This document shows, piece after piece, positions 32,996 to 42,053 of a DNA stretch of 60,660 nucleotides. Position numbers and translations under genes: made by a program. This stretch comes from an uncultured Roseobacter sp. (lineage in GTDB: Bacteria > Pseudomonadota > Alphaproteobacteria > Rhodobacterales > Rhodobacteraceae). The stretch is taken from the NCBI RefSeq assembly GCF_947495025.1, contig NZ_CANLXG010000006.1, positions 1 through 60,660 on the forward strand. The letters run 5' to 3'. How positions within the stretch are numbered: the stretch's first letter is position 1; the number at the start of each line of letters is the position of its first letter. The notes under the pieces are model-generated. The model was not told where the DNA came from and did no database searches. It worked only from the letters and a program-made list of their open reading frames with translations.

Positions 32996-34012
32996 ATGAA
33001 AAAATCAGTATTTCTCGGCGCACTGACAGTCGCCGGCATTGCCGCAGGCGCGGCAGCCGCCGGTACACTGGACGACGTCAAAGCACGCGGCAAACTGAAC
33101 TGCGGTGTGACAACCGGCGTTCCCGGTTTCGCCGAACCGGATGCCAATGGCGTCTGGCAGGGCTTTGACGTTGCGGTATGCCGCGCCGTTGCAGCAGCGG
33201 TTCTGAGCGACCCGGAAGCGGTCGAGTTTGTCCCGACAACCGGTAAAACACGTTTTACCGCGCTGGCGTCCGGCGAAATCGACATGCTGGCACGTAACAC
33301 CACATGGACATTCTCACGCGACGTGGACCTGAAGTTCGAATTCACCGGCGTAAACTACTACGACGGCCAGGGCTTTATGGTACCCAAAGAGCTGGGCGTG
33401 ACATCGGCTAAAGAGCTTGATGGCGCAACAGTCTGCATCCAGACGGGCACAACAACCGAGCTGAACCTCGCGGACTTCTTCCGCGCGAACAACATCAGCT
33501 ACGAGCCGGTGCCGATCGAAACAGGTGCGGAAGCTGTCCAGCAATACAACGCCGGTGCATGTGACGTTTACACAACTGACGCATCCGCTCTGGCTGCTCA
33601 GCGTGCAAACTTCGAAGATCCTTCGGCGCATGTGATCCTGCCGGAAATCGTCTCCAAAGAGCCGCTGGGACCGCTTGTCCGTCATGGCGACAACGAGTGG
33701 GCAGACATTGTCCGCTGGACCCTGAATGCGCTGGTCACAGCTGAGGAACTGGGTGTCACATCGGTGAACCTGGCAGAACTCGGTGGTGGATCTGACAACC
33801 CCGAAGTCAACCGTCTGCTTGGTACAGAAGGTGACCTCGGCGCAATGCTCGGGCTCGACAAAGAGTGGGCCAAGCGCGCGATCGGCGTTGCCGGTAACTA
33901 CGGCGAAGTCTTCGAGAAGAACATCGGCGAATCGACACCGATCGGTCTGGCCCGCGGCCTGAACGCTCAGTGGACCGATGGCGGCCTCATCTACTCGCCG
34001 CCCTTCCGTTAA
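32996..34012 (+). CDS. aapJ: General L-amino acid ABC transporter, periplasmic binding protein
   Basis: 338 residues. A signal peptide (KKSVFLGALTVAGIAAGAAAA) precedes a type II solute-binding domain with KLNCGVTTGVPGFAEPD and the VCIQTGTTTELNLADF hinge region. It matches AapJ/BztA, which bind Glu, Gln, Asp, Asn and other L-amino acids. It heads the aapJ-Q-M-P operon with its own promoter. Confidence 0.95.
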   Translation: MKKSVFLGALTVAGIAAGAAAAGTLDDVKARGKLNCGVTTGVPGFAEPDANGVWQGFDVAVCRAVAAAVLSDPEAVEFVPTTGKTRFTALASGEIDMLARNTTWTFSRDVDLKFEFTGVNYYDGQGFMVPKELGVTSAKELDGATVCIQTGTTTELNLADFFRANNISYEPVPIETGAEAVQQYNAGACDVYTTDASALAAQRANFEDPSAHVILPEIVSKEPLGPLVRHGDNEWADIVRWTLNALVTAEELGVTSVNLAELGGGSDNPEVNRLLGTEGDLGAMLGLDKEWAKRAIGVAGNYGEVFEKNIGESTPIGLARGLNAQWTDGGLIYSPPFR

Positions 34013-34024
34013 TCAAAAACCGGG

Positions 34025-34058
34025 AAAGAGCGCAGAACTTCTGCGCTCTTTCTTTTTC
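34025..34058 (+). terminator. Strong hairpin after aapJ (partial terminator)
   Basis: A 12-bp stem AAAGAGCGCAGA/TCTGCGCTCTTT followed by CTTTTT, between aapJ and aapQ. As part of one transport operon it should lower permease expression relative to the binding protein. Confidence 0.88.
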
Positions 34059-34147
34059 AGCCCGGCGCAAAGCCGGCAACTTCTGGTCTCGCACCACCAA
34101 GAGTGCTTCAAAAAAAGTCCAGTATCCAACGACGGGGAACGTCATAA

Positions 34148-35419
34148 ATGACGACATTAGCCGACGCACCGGTGAGCAATACACCGAAGGAGTCGTTCCG
34201 GCTCGCTATGCTGTTGAACGACACACGCTACAGATCGCTTACTTTTCAGTTCATCGCGCTCGTTGCCATCATCGCCTTTATGGCGTTTGTCGGTGGCAAC
34301 CTTGTGCGAAACCTGGCCGAAGCCGGTCTGAATATTTCATACGCCTTCCTGGGCGAGCCTGCGGGCTATGACATTAACCAGCGACCCATTGAGTACGACT
34401 CGCAGTCGTCACATGGACGCGCCGCGGTTGTGGGGCTGCTGAACACGCTTATCGTGGCGTTTCTGGCCTGTATGACCGCAACAGTGATTGGCGTCGTGGC
34501 AGGTGTGCTGCGGCTGTCCAACAACTGGCTGGTCTCCAAAGTCATGAGCTTTTACGTCGAGATCTTCCGCAACGTACCGGTACTGATCTGGATCCTGATC
34601 ATCTTCTCGATCATGATTAATGCGCTGCCCGGGCCCAGAGATTTCCGTGGCGACAACCCCACAGCGTCAATGTCATTCTTCGATACCGTTGCATTTACCA
34701 ACCGGGGCGTGTTCGGCCCGGCGCCCCAGTTTACCAACAGCTTTGGCGCAACTGCCGATGTGCCTGCGACCAGCACAGGTCTGGACTGGCTCATAGTGAT
34801 TGCAGCCCTGATGCTGTCATTCTTTGTCGCGCGGGCTATCAGGGCGTGGGCTACAAAAACGCAGGAAGCGACCGGTGTTCGCCCGGCGACGTGGCACATG
34901 CTGCTGGCAACCTGGGTGATTCCGGTGGGAATTGTACTGACGTTTCTGGGCCTCACCTGGGAAATCCCGGCGCTCAGAGGGTTCAACTTCCAGGGCGGTA
35001 TGCAGATCCGCGGATCGCTGATTGCTCTCTGGTTTGCGCTTGCGATCTATACCGGTGCCTTCATCGCCGAGAACGTGCGTGCCGGCATCATGGCTGTTTC
35101 CAAAGGCCAGACTGAAGCCGCAGGTGCGCTGGGTCTGCGCCCAAACCTCATCATGTCGCTTGTGGTGCTGCCACAGGCGCTGCGGGTGATTATCCCACCA
35201 CTGATTTCGCAATATCTCAACATCACGAAAAACTCGTCTCTGGCGATTGCGGTGGGCTACATGGATGTCACCGGAACGCTGGGCGGTATCACGCTGCTGC
35301 AGACTGGTCGCGCGATTGAGACCATCCTGTTGCTGATGCTGTTCTACCTTACGATCTCGCTGCTGATTTCGGCCGTGATGAACGTCTTCAACAACTCGAT
35401 GAAACTGAAGGAGCGCTGA
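34148..35419 (+). CDS. aapQ: General L-amino acid ABC transporter, permease AapQ
   Basis: 423 residues, multi-pass. The C-terminal HisM-type domain has the EAA loop ENVRAGIMAVSKGQTEAAGALG that docks the ATPase. A large insert between the first helix and the permease core is typical of AapQ/BztB. ABC permeases of this type form a heterodimer, here with AapM. Confidence 0.95.
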   Translation: MTTLADAPVSNTPKESFRLAMLLNDTRYRSLTFQFIALVAIIAFMAFVGGNLVRNLAEAGLNISYAFLGEPAGYDINQRPIEYDSQSSHGRAAVVGLLNTLIVAFLACMTATVIGVVAGVLRLSNNWLVSKVMSFYVEIFRNVPVLIWILIIFSIMINALPGPRDFRGDNPTASMSFFDTVAFTNRGVFGPAPQFTNSFGATADVPATSTGLDWLIVIAALMLSFFVARAIRAWATKTQEATGVRPATWHMLLATWVIPVGIVLTFLGLTWEIPALRGFNFQGGMQIRGSLIALWFALAIYTGAFIAENVRAGIMAVSKGQTEAAGALGLRPNLIMSLVVLPQALRVIIPPLISQYLNITKNSSLAIAVGYMDVTGTLGGITLLQTGRAIETILLLMLFYLTISLLISAVMNVFNNSMKLKER

Positions 35420-35420
35420 G

Positions 35421-36968
35421 ATGTCCGATACTGAACTCGCGTTTGTACGCTCCGAAGAGATCCCGCCAGCGCCGCCGCCCGCCTCTGAAGCAGGTGCGGT
35501 CAAATGGATGCGTGAGAACCTGTTTGCAGGGTGGTTCAATACTCTGCTGACGATCCTTGCGATCTATATCATCGGGCGGTTCGTCGTCTTTGCTTTCCCG
35601 TGGTTCTGGAACGGTGTCTGGGATGCCGGTTCCATCAAGGAGTGCCGCGATATCCTGAGTGCAGCCGGCAAAACCACCGGTGCCTGTTTCGCGGTGCTTG
35701 TGGATCGCTGGGATCACCTGCTCTTTGGTTTCAAATACCCGGCTGAGGGTTACTGGCGACCGACTCTGGCATTCATCATGCTGATCTTTGCCGCAGCGCC
35801 TGCGCTTTTTGCACAGTACGTGCCGCGCAAGTTTCTGATCTTTACAGGTCTTTACCCGTTTATCGCGTTCTGGCTTGTCTGGGGCGGATCGCTCTGGGTG
35901 CCATTGTGTATCCTCGCAGCAATTCTCGCGACGGCCTACATTTTCCGGGTTGTAGAAAACCTCGACGTCGGTGCGCGCGGCGTGCTTGCGGGTATTGTCG
36001 GGGCTGCTGCCGGACTGGGGCTTGCGTTTCTGCTGTTTCAGGGCGCGACCGAACTGTGGTTCATCTCAAACTCTGTAGGGGCCGGTGGTGCGCTGGGAAC
36101 GCTTGCCAGCCTTCTGTTCAAAGCGGCGTCGATCTTTATGTTCGTCTTCTTTATCCCTATGGGCATCTTTGTAGGCTATGCGATCTACAACGATGCAGAG
36201 GATGGCGGCCTTGTCACTGTGGTCACAGCACTTTTCGCGATTTACGTGATGCTCGCATACCTGCTGAGCCCGGTGTCCGGCGCTCTGAACGCGATCATCC
36301 CGATTGAGCTGCAGGCGGTACCGTCGCGTGACATGGGCGGGTATATGCTCTGTCTCATCCTCGGGACGGTCTGTGTGTCGCTGTCGATCCCGCTGGGCAT
36401 CGTCCTGGCGCTGGGGCGTCAGTCTAACATGCCGCTGATCAAGGGCGTCTGTGTTGTCTTCATCGAGTTCGTGCGCGGCGTGCCGCTGATCACGCTGCTC
36501 TTTGTGGCCAACGTTATGCTGGCATACTTCATGCCGCCGCAGTCGAACTTTGACCTCATCCTTCGGGTGATCATCATGATCACGATGTTCTCGGCGGCCT
36601 ACATTGCCGAGGTGATCCGGGGCGGTCTGGCCGCTCTGCCCAAAGGTCAGTATGAGGCCGCGGACTCGCTGGGTCTGAACTATACACAGTCCATCCGTCT
36701 GATCATCCTGCCGCAGGCGCTGAAGATTTCGATCCCCGGTATTGTGAACGTGGCCGTTGGCCTCTTCAAGGATACCACGCTGGTCTCCGTGATCTCCATG
36801 TTCGACATTGTCGGCATGATCCGCGGGCCGATCCAGCAGTCGACAGACTGGATCAGCATTTACTGGGAAGTCTATCTCTTCGCAGCAATGGTGTTCTTCG
36901 TCGTGTGCTACTCGATCTCACAATACTCGCAGTGGCTGGAACGCCAGCTGGCAACAGACCACAAATAA
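35421..36968 (+). CDS. aapM: General L-amino acid ABC transporter, permease AapM
   Basis: 515 residues, longer than many AapM homologues because of several extra hydrophobic segments in the N-terminal half (for example ILAAILATAYIFRVVENL and GLGLAFLLFQGATELW). The C-terminal permease domain carries the EAA loop EVIRGGLAALPKGQYEAADS. It begins 1 nt after the aapQ stop. Confidence 0.94.
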   Translation: MSDTELAFVRSEEIPPAPPPASEAGAVKWMRENLFAGWFNTLLTILAIYIIGRFVVFAFPWFWNGVWDAGSIKECRDILSAAGKTTGACFAVLVDRWDHLLFGFKYPAEGYWRPTLAFIMLIFAAAPALFAQYVPRKFLIFTGLYPFIAFWLVWGGSLWVPLCILAAILATAYIFRVVENLDVGARGVLAGIVGAAAGLGLAFLLFQGATELWFISNSVGAGGALGTLASLLFKAASIFMFVFFIPMGIFVGYAIYNDAEDGGLVTVVTALFAIYVMLAYLLSPVSGALNAIIPIELQAVPSRDMGGYMLCLILGTVCVSLSIPLGIVLALGRQSNMPLIKGVCVVFIEFVRGVPLITLLFVANVMLAYFMPPQSNFDLILRVIIMITMFSAAYIAEVIRGGLAALPKGQYEAADSLGLNYTQSIRLIILPQALKISIPGIVNVAVGLFKDTTLVSVISMFDIVGMIRGPIQQSTDWISIYWEVYLFAAMVFFVVCYSISQYSQWLERQLATDHK

Positions 36969-36981
36969 GGAGGCCTGAACA

Positions 36982-37752
36982 ATGGCTGAACAAGCAATAC
37001 AAATGCAGGTCTCTGACGAGATTGCGATCACCATTTCCAAGATGAACAAGTGGTATGGTGCGTTTCACGTGCTGCGGGACATCGACCTGACGGTGAACCG
37101 GGGCGAGCGGATCGTTATCTGTGGCCCGTCGGGCTCGGGGAAATCCACGCTGATCCGCTGCATCAACGCGCTTGAAGAGCACCAGCAGGGATCGATCGAG
37201 GTGGATGGCACATTGCTGTCGTCGGACCTCAAGAACATCGACAAGATCCGGTCTGAGGTCGGTATGTGCTTTCAGCACTTCAACCTCTTTCCGCATCTGA
37301 CGATCCTTGAGAACTGCACGCTTGCGCCGATCTGGGTGCGTAAGACACCCAAAAAGGAAGCCGAGGAAACGGCGATGCACTTCCTCGAAAAGGTAAAGAT
37401 CCCGGAACAGGCGGACAAATATCCCGGACAACTCTCCGGTGGTCAGCAACAGCGGGTGGCGATTGCGCGCTCCCTGTGCATGCGCCCCCGGATCATGCTC
37501 TTTGACGAGCCGACATCCGCGCTTGACCCGGAAATGATCGCAGAGGTGCTCGACACGATGATCGAGCTTGCCGAGGAGGGTATGACCATGCTTTGCGTGA
37601 CCCACGAAATGGGCTTTGCACGCAAAGTGGCGAACCGAGTGATCTTTATGGATGCGGGTCAGATTGTGGAACAGAACGAACCGGAATCGTTCTTCAGCAA
37701 CCCACAGAGCCCGCGGACCCAGCTGTTCCTCAGCCAGATCCTCGGCCACTGA
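36982..37752 (+). CDS. aapP: General L-amino acid ABC transporter, ATP-binding protein
   Basis: 256 residues. Walker A is GPSGSGKST (48-56), the Q-loop lies in CFQHFNLFPH, the signature is LSGGQQQR (151-158), Walker B is IMLFDE (171-176), and the switch His is in CVTHEMGFA. It energises AapQM. AAGGAGG lies just upstream of ATG 36982. Confidence 0.97.
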   Translation: MAEQAIQMQVSDEIAITISKMNKWYGAFHVLRDIDLTVNRGERIVICGPSGSGKSTLIRCINALEEHQQGSIEVDGTLLSSDLKNIDKIRSEVGMCFQHFNLFPHLTILENCTLAPIWVRKTPKKEAEETAMHFLEKVKIPEQADKYPGQLSGGQQQRVAIARSLCMRPRIMLFDEPTSALDPEMIAEVLDTMIELAEEGMTMLCVTHEMGFARKVANRVIFMDAGQIVEQNEPESFFSNPQSPRTQLFLSQILGH

Positions 37753-37755
37753 TCC

Positions 37756-38250
37756 TCAGATCAGTTCGCGCGGAACGACAAAGGAAACCGGCCGGCCACT
37801 GTGCTGGCCGGTTTCTTTCCATTGATCCCCCTCAAAATCACAGACCAGTGTCGCGGCTGTCGGATAGTCGTCGAACCGGTCGTGGTCGGGGGGCTGGCTG
37901 ACCAGCGCATGGGCCAGGTCGGCAAGGCCGTGATTATGCCCGAGCATCAGTACACAGCGCCCGTCTGCGGCCCGCAGGCTGTCCAGCATCGCACTGGCGT
38001 GCGCCAGATAAAGCGCGCGGTGAAATGTGATGTCGGGCTCCCCGGTCAGCTGCAGGCGCTCCAGCGTTTCGCGGGTACGCTGTGCGCTCGAACAGAGCAC
38101 CTGATCGGGCAGATACCCTTCGTTGCGCAACCAGGCGCCCATTGCATCAGCAGACCGGCGTCCCCGTTTGTTGAGCGGCCGGTCATGATCAGACAGACCA
38201 CCACAGTGCCAGTCAGATTTCGCGTGGCGCATGAGGATCAGTCTGCGCAT
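37756..38250 (-). CDS. SixA-type histidine phosphatase
   Basis: 164 residues. RLILMRHAKSDW carries the RHG-type phosphohistidine site, with the second catalytic His in MLGHNHGLADLA. SixA in E. coli dephosphorylates phosphotransfer proteins; the target here is unknown. It starts 3 nt after the Fe-S protein gene and is the last of three tightly linked - strand genes. Confidence 0.9.
   Translation of the reverse strand: MRRLILMRHAKSDWHCGGLSDHDRPLNKRGRRSADAMGAWLRNEGYLPDQVLCSSAQRTRETLERLQLTGEPDITFHRALYLAHASAMLDSLRAADGRCVLMLGHNHGLADLAHALVSQPPDHDRFDDYPTAATLVCDFEGDQWKETGQHSGRPVSFVVPRELI
37785..37819 (+). terminator. Hairpin ending the aap operon
   Basis: A 9-bp stem AAACCGGCC/GGCCGGTTT followed by a T-rich tract CTTTCC, 33 bp after aapP. 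It lies inside the 3' end of the convergent phosphatase gene, so the two transcripts overlap. Confidence 0.55.
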
Positions 38251-38253
38251 TCG

Positions 38254-38904
38254 TTACCCCCGGAAAACCTGCATATGATAGGCCGACTGCGCCGGCTGGC
38301 GGGGGTGCTGCACTGACACAGGGCAGGCCCTGCGTGCAAGACACCCTGCGGCCATGCAATCAGCGCCTGCTGTCTGGCCGAGATGAGATTTGCAGGCGTC
38401 CACATCATAGCCTGTCCCGTCAAAGGCGTTGACGGGGCATGCGCTTTTACAGGGTTTCGTGTCACAGGTGATGCAAGGGCTGGGCGGCGCGGGTGGCAGG
38501 TCAATGTGTTCGCGCAGGGCAAGTGCGCCGCGAAAGGACACGAACAGCCCGGCTTCGTCATGGACCAGCAACATGATCGGGGACGCGTGGATACGGCCCG
38601 TGCGCTGCGCCCAGCTGAAGAACGGCAGCCACGGCGGGCCGCCAAAAGGAAAAAGTGCGGTGGCGCCAAGTGATCTGGCCCAGCCGCCGATAACCCGCTC
38701 TGACCATCTGTCCATGGGGTCGGGCGCGCCGTCCAGTGCTTCGGCTGACTGGCTGTATGCGGGCCAGAATTCCGGTGCTGACGGGCCGAGCAAAAGAAGT
38801 GTCCTGTAGCCGTCGGGTGCGCCGTCCGTTGTATCCGGGTGAAACCCGCCGAGGATCGTCAGGTGACGTTCCCTCGCGCCAGCCTCAAGCGCAGCCCAGC
38901 TCAC
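38254..38904 (-). CDS. Ferredoxin-like 4Fe-4S protein, QueG-related appearance
   Basis: 216 residues. A 4Fe-4S motif C144-x2-C147-x4-C152-x3-C156-P is clear. Four more cysteines (C171, C183, C188, C194-P) could hold a second, non-standard cluster. The segment VSFRGALALREHIDLP just before the motif recalls the region before the clusters in epoxyqueuosine reductase-like proteins, but the whole is shorter. Start GTG 38904 overlaps the desaturase gene stop (GTGA). Function not assigned. Confidence 0.8.
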   Translation of the reverse strand: MSWAALEAGARERHLTILGGFHPDTTDGAPDGYRTLLLLGPSAPEFWPAYSQSAEALDGAPDPMDRWSERVIGGWARSLGATALFPFGGPPWLPFFSWAQRTGRIHASPIMLLVHDEAGLFVSFRGALALREHIDLPPAPPSPCITCDTKPCKSACPVNAFDGTGYDVDACKSHLGQTAGADCMAAGCLARRACPVSVQHPRQPAQSAYHMQVFRG

Positions 38905-39695
38905 TTGCGCGCAAAGGGCAGGGTCATGGACCAGCCGAATCGTGAGGGCCGGTCATCCTGCCATTCAAGCCCGACTTGCATGTCATCGTGCCCCTCTGCC
39001 GGTTGCGGAATGTAGGTACCGAACATCTGATCCCAGATGGAAAGTGAAAACCCATAGTTGCTGTCATGTTCAGCGCGGTACACTGAATGATGCACCCTGT
39101 GCATGTCTGGTGTCACGAGGACCCGGCGCACGATTGTATCGAGCCAGAGCGGCAGTCGCAGGTTGGAATGGTTGAACATGGCCGTGCCGTTCAGAATGAT
39201 CTCAAAAAGCACAACGGCAACGGCTGCCGGCCCCAGCAGGTACACCAGTCCGATCTTGAGCAGCATGGAGAGTGCGATTTCAACCGGATGAAAGCGGATG
39301 GCCGTGGTGACGTCCATATCGACATCGGCGTGATGAACCCGGTGCAACCGCCACAGCAGGGGTACCTTGTGGGTGATCAGGTGCTGCAGCCAGATCGCGA
39401 AATCCAGGATCAGAACGCAGATCACCACCTCAAGCCAGAGGGGCAGGGCAAGCGCATTGAAAAGACCCCATCCCTGTGCTTCAGCATCCAAGGCAGCACC
39501 AACCGCCAGCAGTGGCAGCGCAAATGCCAGTGCGCGCAGTGTCAGCGTGTTGACGATGGTCACGCCCCAGTTAGTGACCCACCGGCGAGACCGGGGCTGG
39601 CTGCGGATACGGCGGGGTGCCAGGCTCTCCAGCAGTGCAAGCACTGTGAACAGGCCAAGAAACACCACAAGACGGATGAGGGCTTCGTTTTCCAT
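38901..39695 (-). CDS. Fatty acid hydroxylase / sterol desaturase family protein
   Basis: 264 residues with about four membrane segments and the histidine clusters of di-iron membrane hydroxylases: LQHLITHK, HRVHHADVD and HRVHHSVY. The last part is followed by YGFSLSIWDQMFGTY, another family mark. Such enzymes hydroxylate lipids with O2; substrate unknown. First gene of a coupled set with the Fe-S protein and SixA phosphatase genes. Confidence 0.93.
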   Translation of the reverse strand: MENEALIRLVVFLGLFTVLALLESLAPRRIRSQPRSRRWVTNWGVTIVNTLTLRALAFALPLLAVGAALDAEAQGWGLFNALALPLWLEVVICVLILDFAIWLQHLITHKVPLLWRLHRVHHADVDMDVTTAIRFHPVEIALSMLLKIGLVYLLGPAAVAVVLFEIILNGTAMFNHSNLRLPLWLDTIVRRVLVTPDMHRVHHSVYRAEHDSNYGFSLSIWDQMFGTYIPQPAEGHDDMQVGLEWQDDRPSRFGWSMTLPFARK

Positions 39696-39752
39696 GGGTC
39701 TGAACTTAACGCGAACCGGTTGCGGTACAAGCGACAGGCTGACACATCCGCG

Positions 39753-40616
39753 TCAGTCAGCGCGGATAATCGACCCGGCACCATGCTCGGTGAAAAGCTC
39801 CAGCAGGCATGCATTGGGTGCGCGCCCGTCGAGGATGACCGCGGCACGCACGCCGCCCTCGATCGCATTGAGCGCAGTCTCTGTCTTGGGGATCATACCG
39901 CCGGCAATCGTGCCCTCGCGGGTCAGAGTGCGGATCTGTTCTGCGCTGAGTTCGGTCACTACCTCTCCTTCCGCATTCTTTACACCGGCCACATCCGTGA
40001 GCAGCAGCAGGCGATCTGCTTTGAGGGCCGCAGCGACAGCACCTGCAGCAGTGTCGCCGTTGATGTTGAATGTCTCACCGTTTCTGCCAGAACCAAGAGG
40101 GGCTATGACCGGGATGTATTCCCTGTTGGTAAGGTCAGTGAGCAGCCTTGGATTGATCTCGTCGGGCGTGCCGACAAAACCCAGCGCCGCATCGGTCTGC
40201 GAGCAGGTTATCATCGCGCCGTCCTTGCCGGACAGGCCGACAGCGCGCCCGCCCTGACTGTTGATTGCCTGCACGATACGTTTGTTGACAACGCCGCTCA
40301 GCACCATTTCGACGACTTCCATTGTCGCAGCATCCGTCACGCGTTTGCCGCCGGAAAATTCTGATCTGATCTGCAGCCGGTCCAGCATCGCGTTTATCAT
40401 CGGACCCCCGCCATGGACCACAACAGGGTTCACACCTACCTGGCGCATCAGCACTACATCGCGGGCGAATTCGTCCATCGCCTCGTCGCTGCCCATCGCA
40501 TGACCACCAAGTTTAATCACGACGGTTGCATTGGTATAGCGCTGCAGAAAGGGCAGGGCTTTGTTCAGGGTGCTTGCGGTGGCAATCCAGTCGCGGTTCA
40601 TATCCTGGGTCTTCAT
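39753..40616 (-). CDS. argB: Acetylglutamate kinase
   Basis: 287 residues. VVIKLGGHAMGSDEAMDEFA is the N-terminal phosphate-binding region and VVVHGGGPMINAML the acetylglutamate site; GSGRNGETFNINGDTAAGA carries the ATP-binding Asp. It catalyses the second step of arginine synthesis in the cytoplasm. It is placed 52 bp after the ysxC gene on the same strand. Confidence 0.97.
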   Translation of the reverse strand: MKTQDMNRDWIATASTLNKALPFLQRYTNATVVIKLGGHAMGSDEAMDEFARDVVLMRQVGVNPVVVHGGGPMINAMLDRLQIRSEFSGGKRVTDAATMEVVEMVLSGVVNKRIVQAINSQGGRAVGLSGKDGAMITCSQTDAALGFVGTPDEINPRLLTDLTNREYIPVIAPLGSGRNGETFNINGDTAAGAVAAALKADRLLLLTDVAGVKNAEGEVVTELSAEQIRTLTREGTIAGGMIPKTETALNAIEGGVRAAVILDGRAPNACLLELFTEHGAGSIIRAD

Positions 40617-40668
40617 ATCAGGGCCATGGTCCGATGGTTATGATCGCGCCCGGTGCGCTCTGCAAGGG

Positions 40669-41316
40669 CTATTCAAGTGTCGCGATTATGGCGCGTAAAG
40701 TGGGAATGCCCCAGCCTTTTTCGCTGGAAGTTACGATCAGTTCCGGAAACGCCGCGGGATGTTTGCTCAGCGACGTGCGGACCTGATCCAGAACTCTGGC
40801 GCGCTCTGCCTCTTTGACCTTGTCAGCTTTGGTCATCACGACCTGAAACGTAACCGCTGCGCTGTCCAGAAGAGACATGATTTCGTCGTCGACTTTTTTA
40901 ACACCATGTCGCGAGTCAATCAGCACAAATGCCCGGCGCAGTGTCTGGCGACCGGACAGATACTGGCGCAGCAGGCGCTGCCATTTCTCGACAACCGCAA
41001 CCGGCGCATTTGCATAGCCATACCCTGGCAGATCGACCAGAAAATGCTCTTCGCCCGCAGTGAAATAGTTGATTTCCTGCGTCCGGCCCGGTGTGTTTGA
41101 CGCCCTTGCAAGGCCCTTGCGGCCGGTCAGAGCGTTGATCAGGGAGGACTTGCCGACATTGGACCGTCCGGCGAAACAGACCTCCATTGGACCGGCGGGT
41201 GGCAGGCCAGACATTGCGACCACGCCTTTGACGAATTCTGTGTCGCCTGCAAAAAGAAGGCGACCCCGTTCTGCGATCGCCGGATCGGGCTCTTCTGCGA
41301 CAGGAAATTCCAGCAT
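40669..41316 (-). CDS. ysxC: Ribosome biogenesis GTPase YsxC/EngB
   Basis: 215 residues. The G1 motif is GRSNVGKSSL, G3 is DLPGYGYA, G4 is TKAD, and G5 is in VTSSEKGWG. EngB assists late 50S assembly. The start overlaps the last base of the upstream MOSC gene; an upstream open frame to 41469 was rejected because the family begins about here. Confidence 0.96.
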   Translation of the reverse strand: MLEFPVAEEPDPAIAERGRLLFAGDTEFVKGVVAMSGLPPAGPMEVCFAGRSNVGKSSLINALTGRKGLARASNTPGRTQEINYFTAGEEHFLVDLPGYGYANAPVAVVEKWQRLLRQYLSGRQTLRRAFVLIDSRHGVKKVDDEIMSLLDSAAVTFQVVMTKADKVKEAERARVLDQVRTSLSKHPAAFPELIVTSSEKGWGIPTLRAIIATLE

Positions 41317-42053
41317 CAAAGGACCTCCAGCCTGTCGCCTTCGCGCACCAGACCGCTCTGGATGACCGCTGCGCAGACACCGAATTCCTGGTGGCCAAGC
41401 TGTTTCAGTGCCCCGAGCGTGTCCGCGTCGCGGGCCCCGGTTTCCGGGTTGGCAGTGGTCGCACGGCATCTTGTAATGCGCTCGCGCACTTCCAGCACGG
41501 TGTCACCCAGCGACACTTTCCGGCCTACCAGCGCAAATTCGTCCCAGGCATTCATGCCGTCCAGCCAGAAGTTGCTGCGCCATCTGTGGTGCGAAAGGCT
41601 TTTCCCGACCTGTTGTTCAACAGCTGCATGCGAGGCGTGGCTGCTCAGCGACACGGATGCAAAATCGCTGTCCGTAAACCCACGCCCGTTCAGACGCAGA
41701 ATGCCCGTTGATGCGGCGCGGTTCTGAGGCATGAGAGGTTTCATCCATTCCAGAAAAGCGACCACGTCGTCGTCGGGCCGAAAGACCAGATCGGGCCGTT
41801 TCGGATGTCTCAGCGTCAGAGTTTCGGTGGCCTCTGTCAGTTCCGCGGTGATCGCCATAAGCTCCGGTGCCTTGGCTGCACGCGTAAAATTGGAACAGCT
41901 CAGCCACCCGTCCGCATGACGCGTTGCCTCATGTGTTACCGCCCATACCCTGTCCCAGGGCATAGCCTCACCCTTCTTCAGAGCCACCTGAGAAATCTGC
42001 TCGCGTCCGTGAGCCTTCAGCGGATACCGCAGGATCTCAGCGACACGGCTCAT
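41316..42053 (-). CDS. MOSC domain protein
   Basis: 245 residues. An N-terminal MOSC_N-like beta-barrel (SRVAEILRYPLKAHGREQ) is followed by the MOSC domain with RWRSNFWLDGMNAWDEF and a conserved Cys near RITRCRATTANPETG. Such proteins bind molybdenum cofactor, as in mARC and YiiM, and often act in N-hydroxyl reduction or sulfur transfer. The ATG overlaps the yidC stop by 4 nt. Confidence 0.9.
   Translation of the reverse strand: MSRVAEILRYPLKAHGREQISQVALKKGEAMPWDRVWAVTHEATRHADGWLSCSNFTRAAKAPELMAITAELTEATETLTLRHPKRPDLVFRPDDDVVAFLEWMKPLMPQNRAASTGILRLNGRGFTDSDFASVSLSSHASHAAVEQQVGKSLSHHRWRSNFWLDGMNAWDEFALVGRKVSLGDTVLEVRERITRCRATTANPETGARDADTLGALKQLGHQEFGVCAAVIQSGLVREGDRLEVL

Noticed and set aside
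39087..40364. 425-codon + strand open frame
   Set aside because: It mirrors the hydroxylase and argB genes on the other strand, which have full motifs; its protein has no recognisable pattern.
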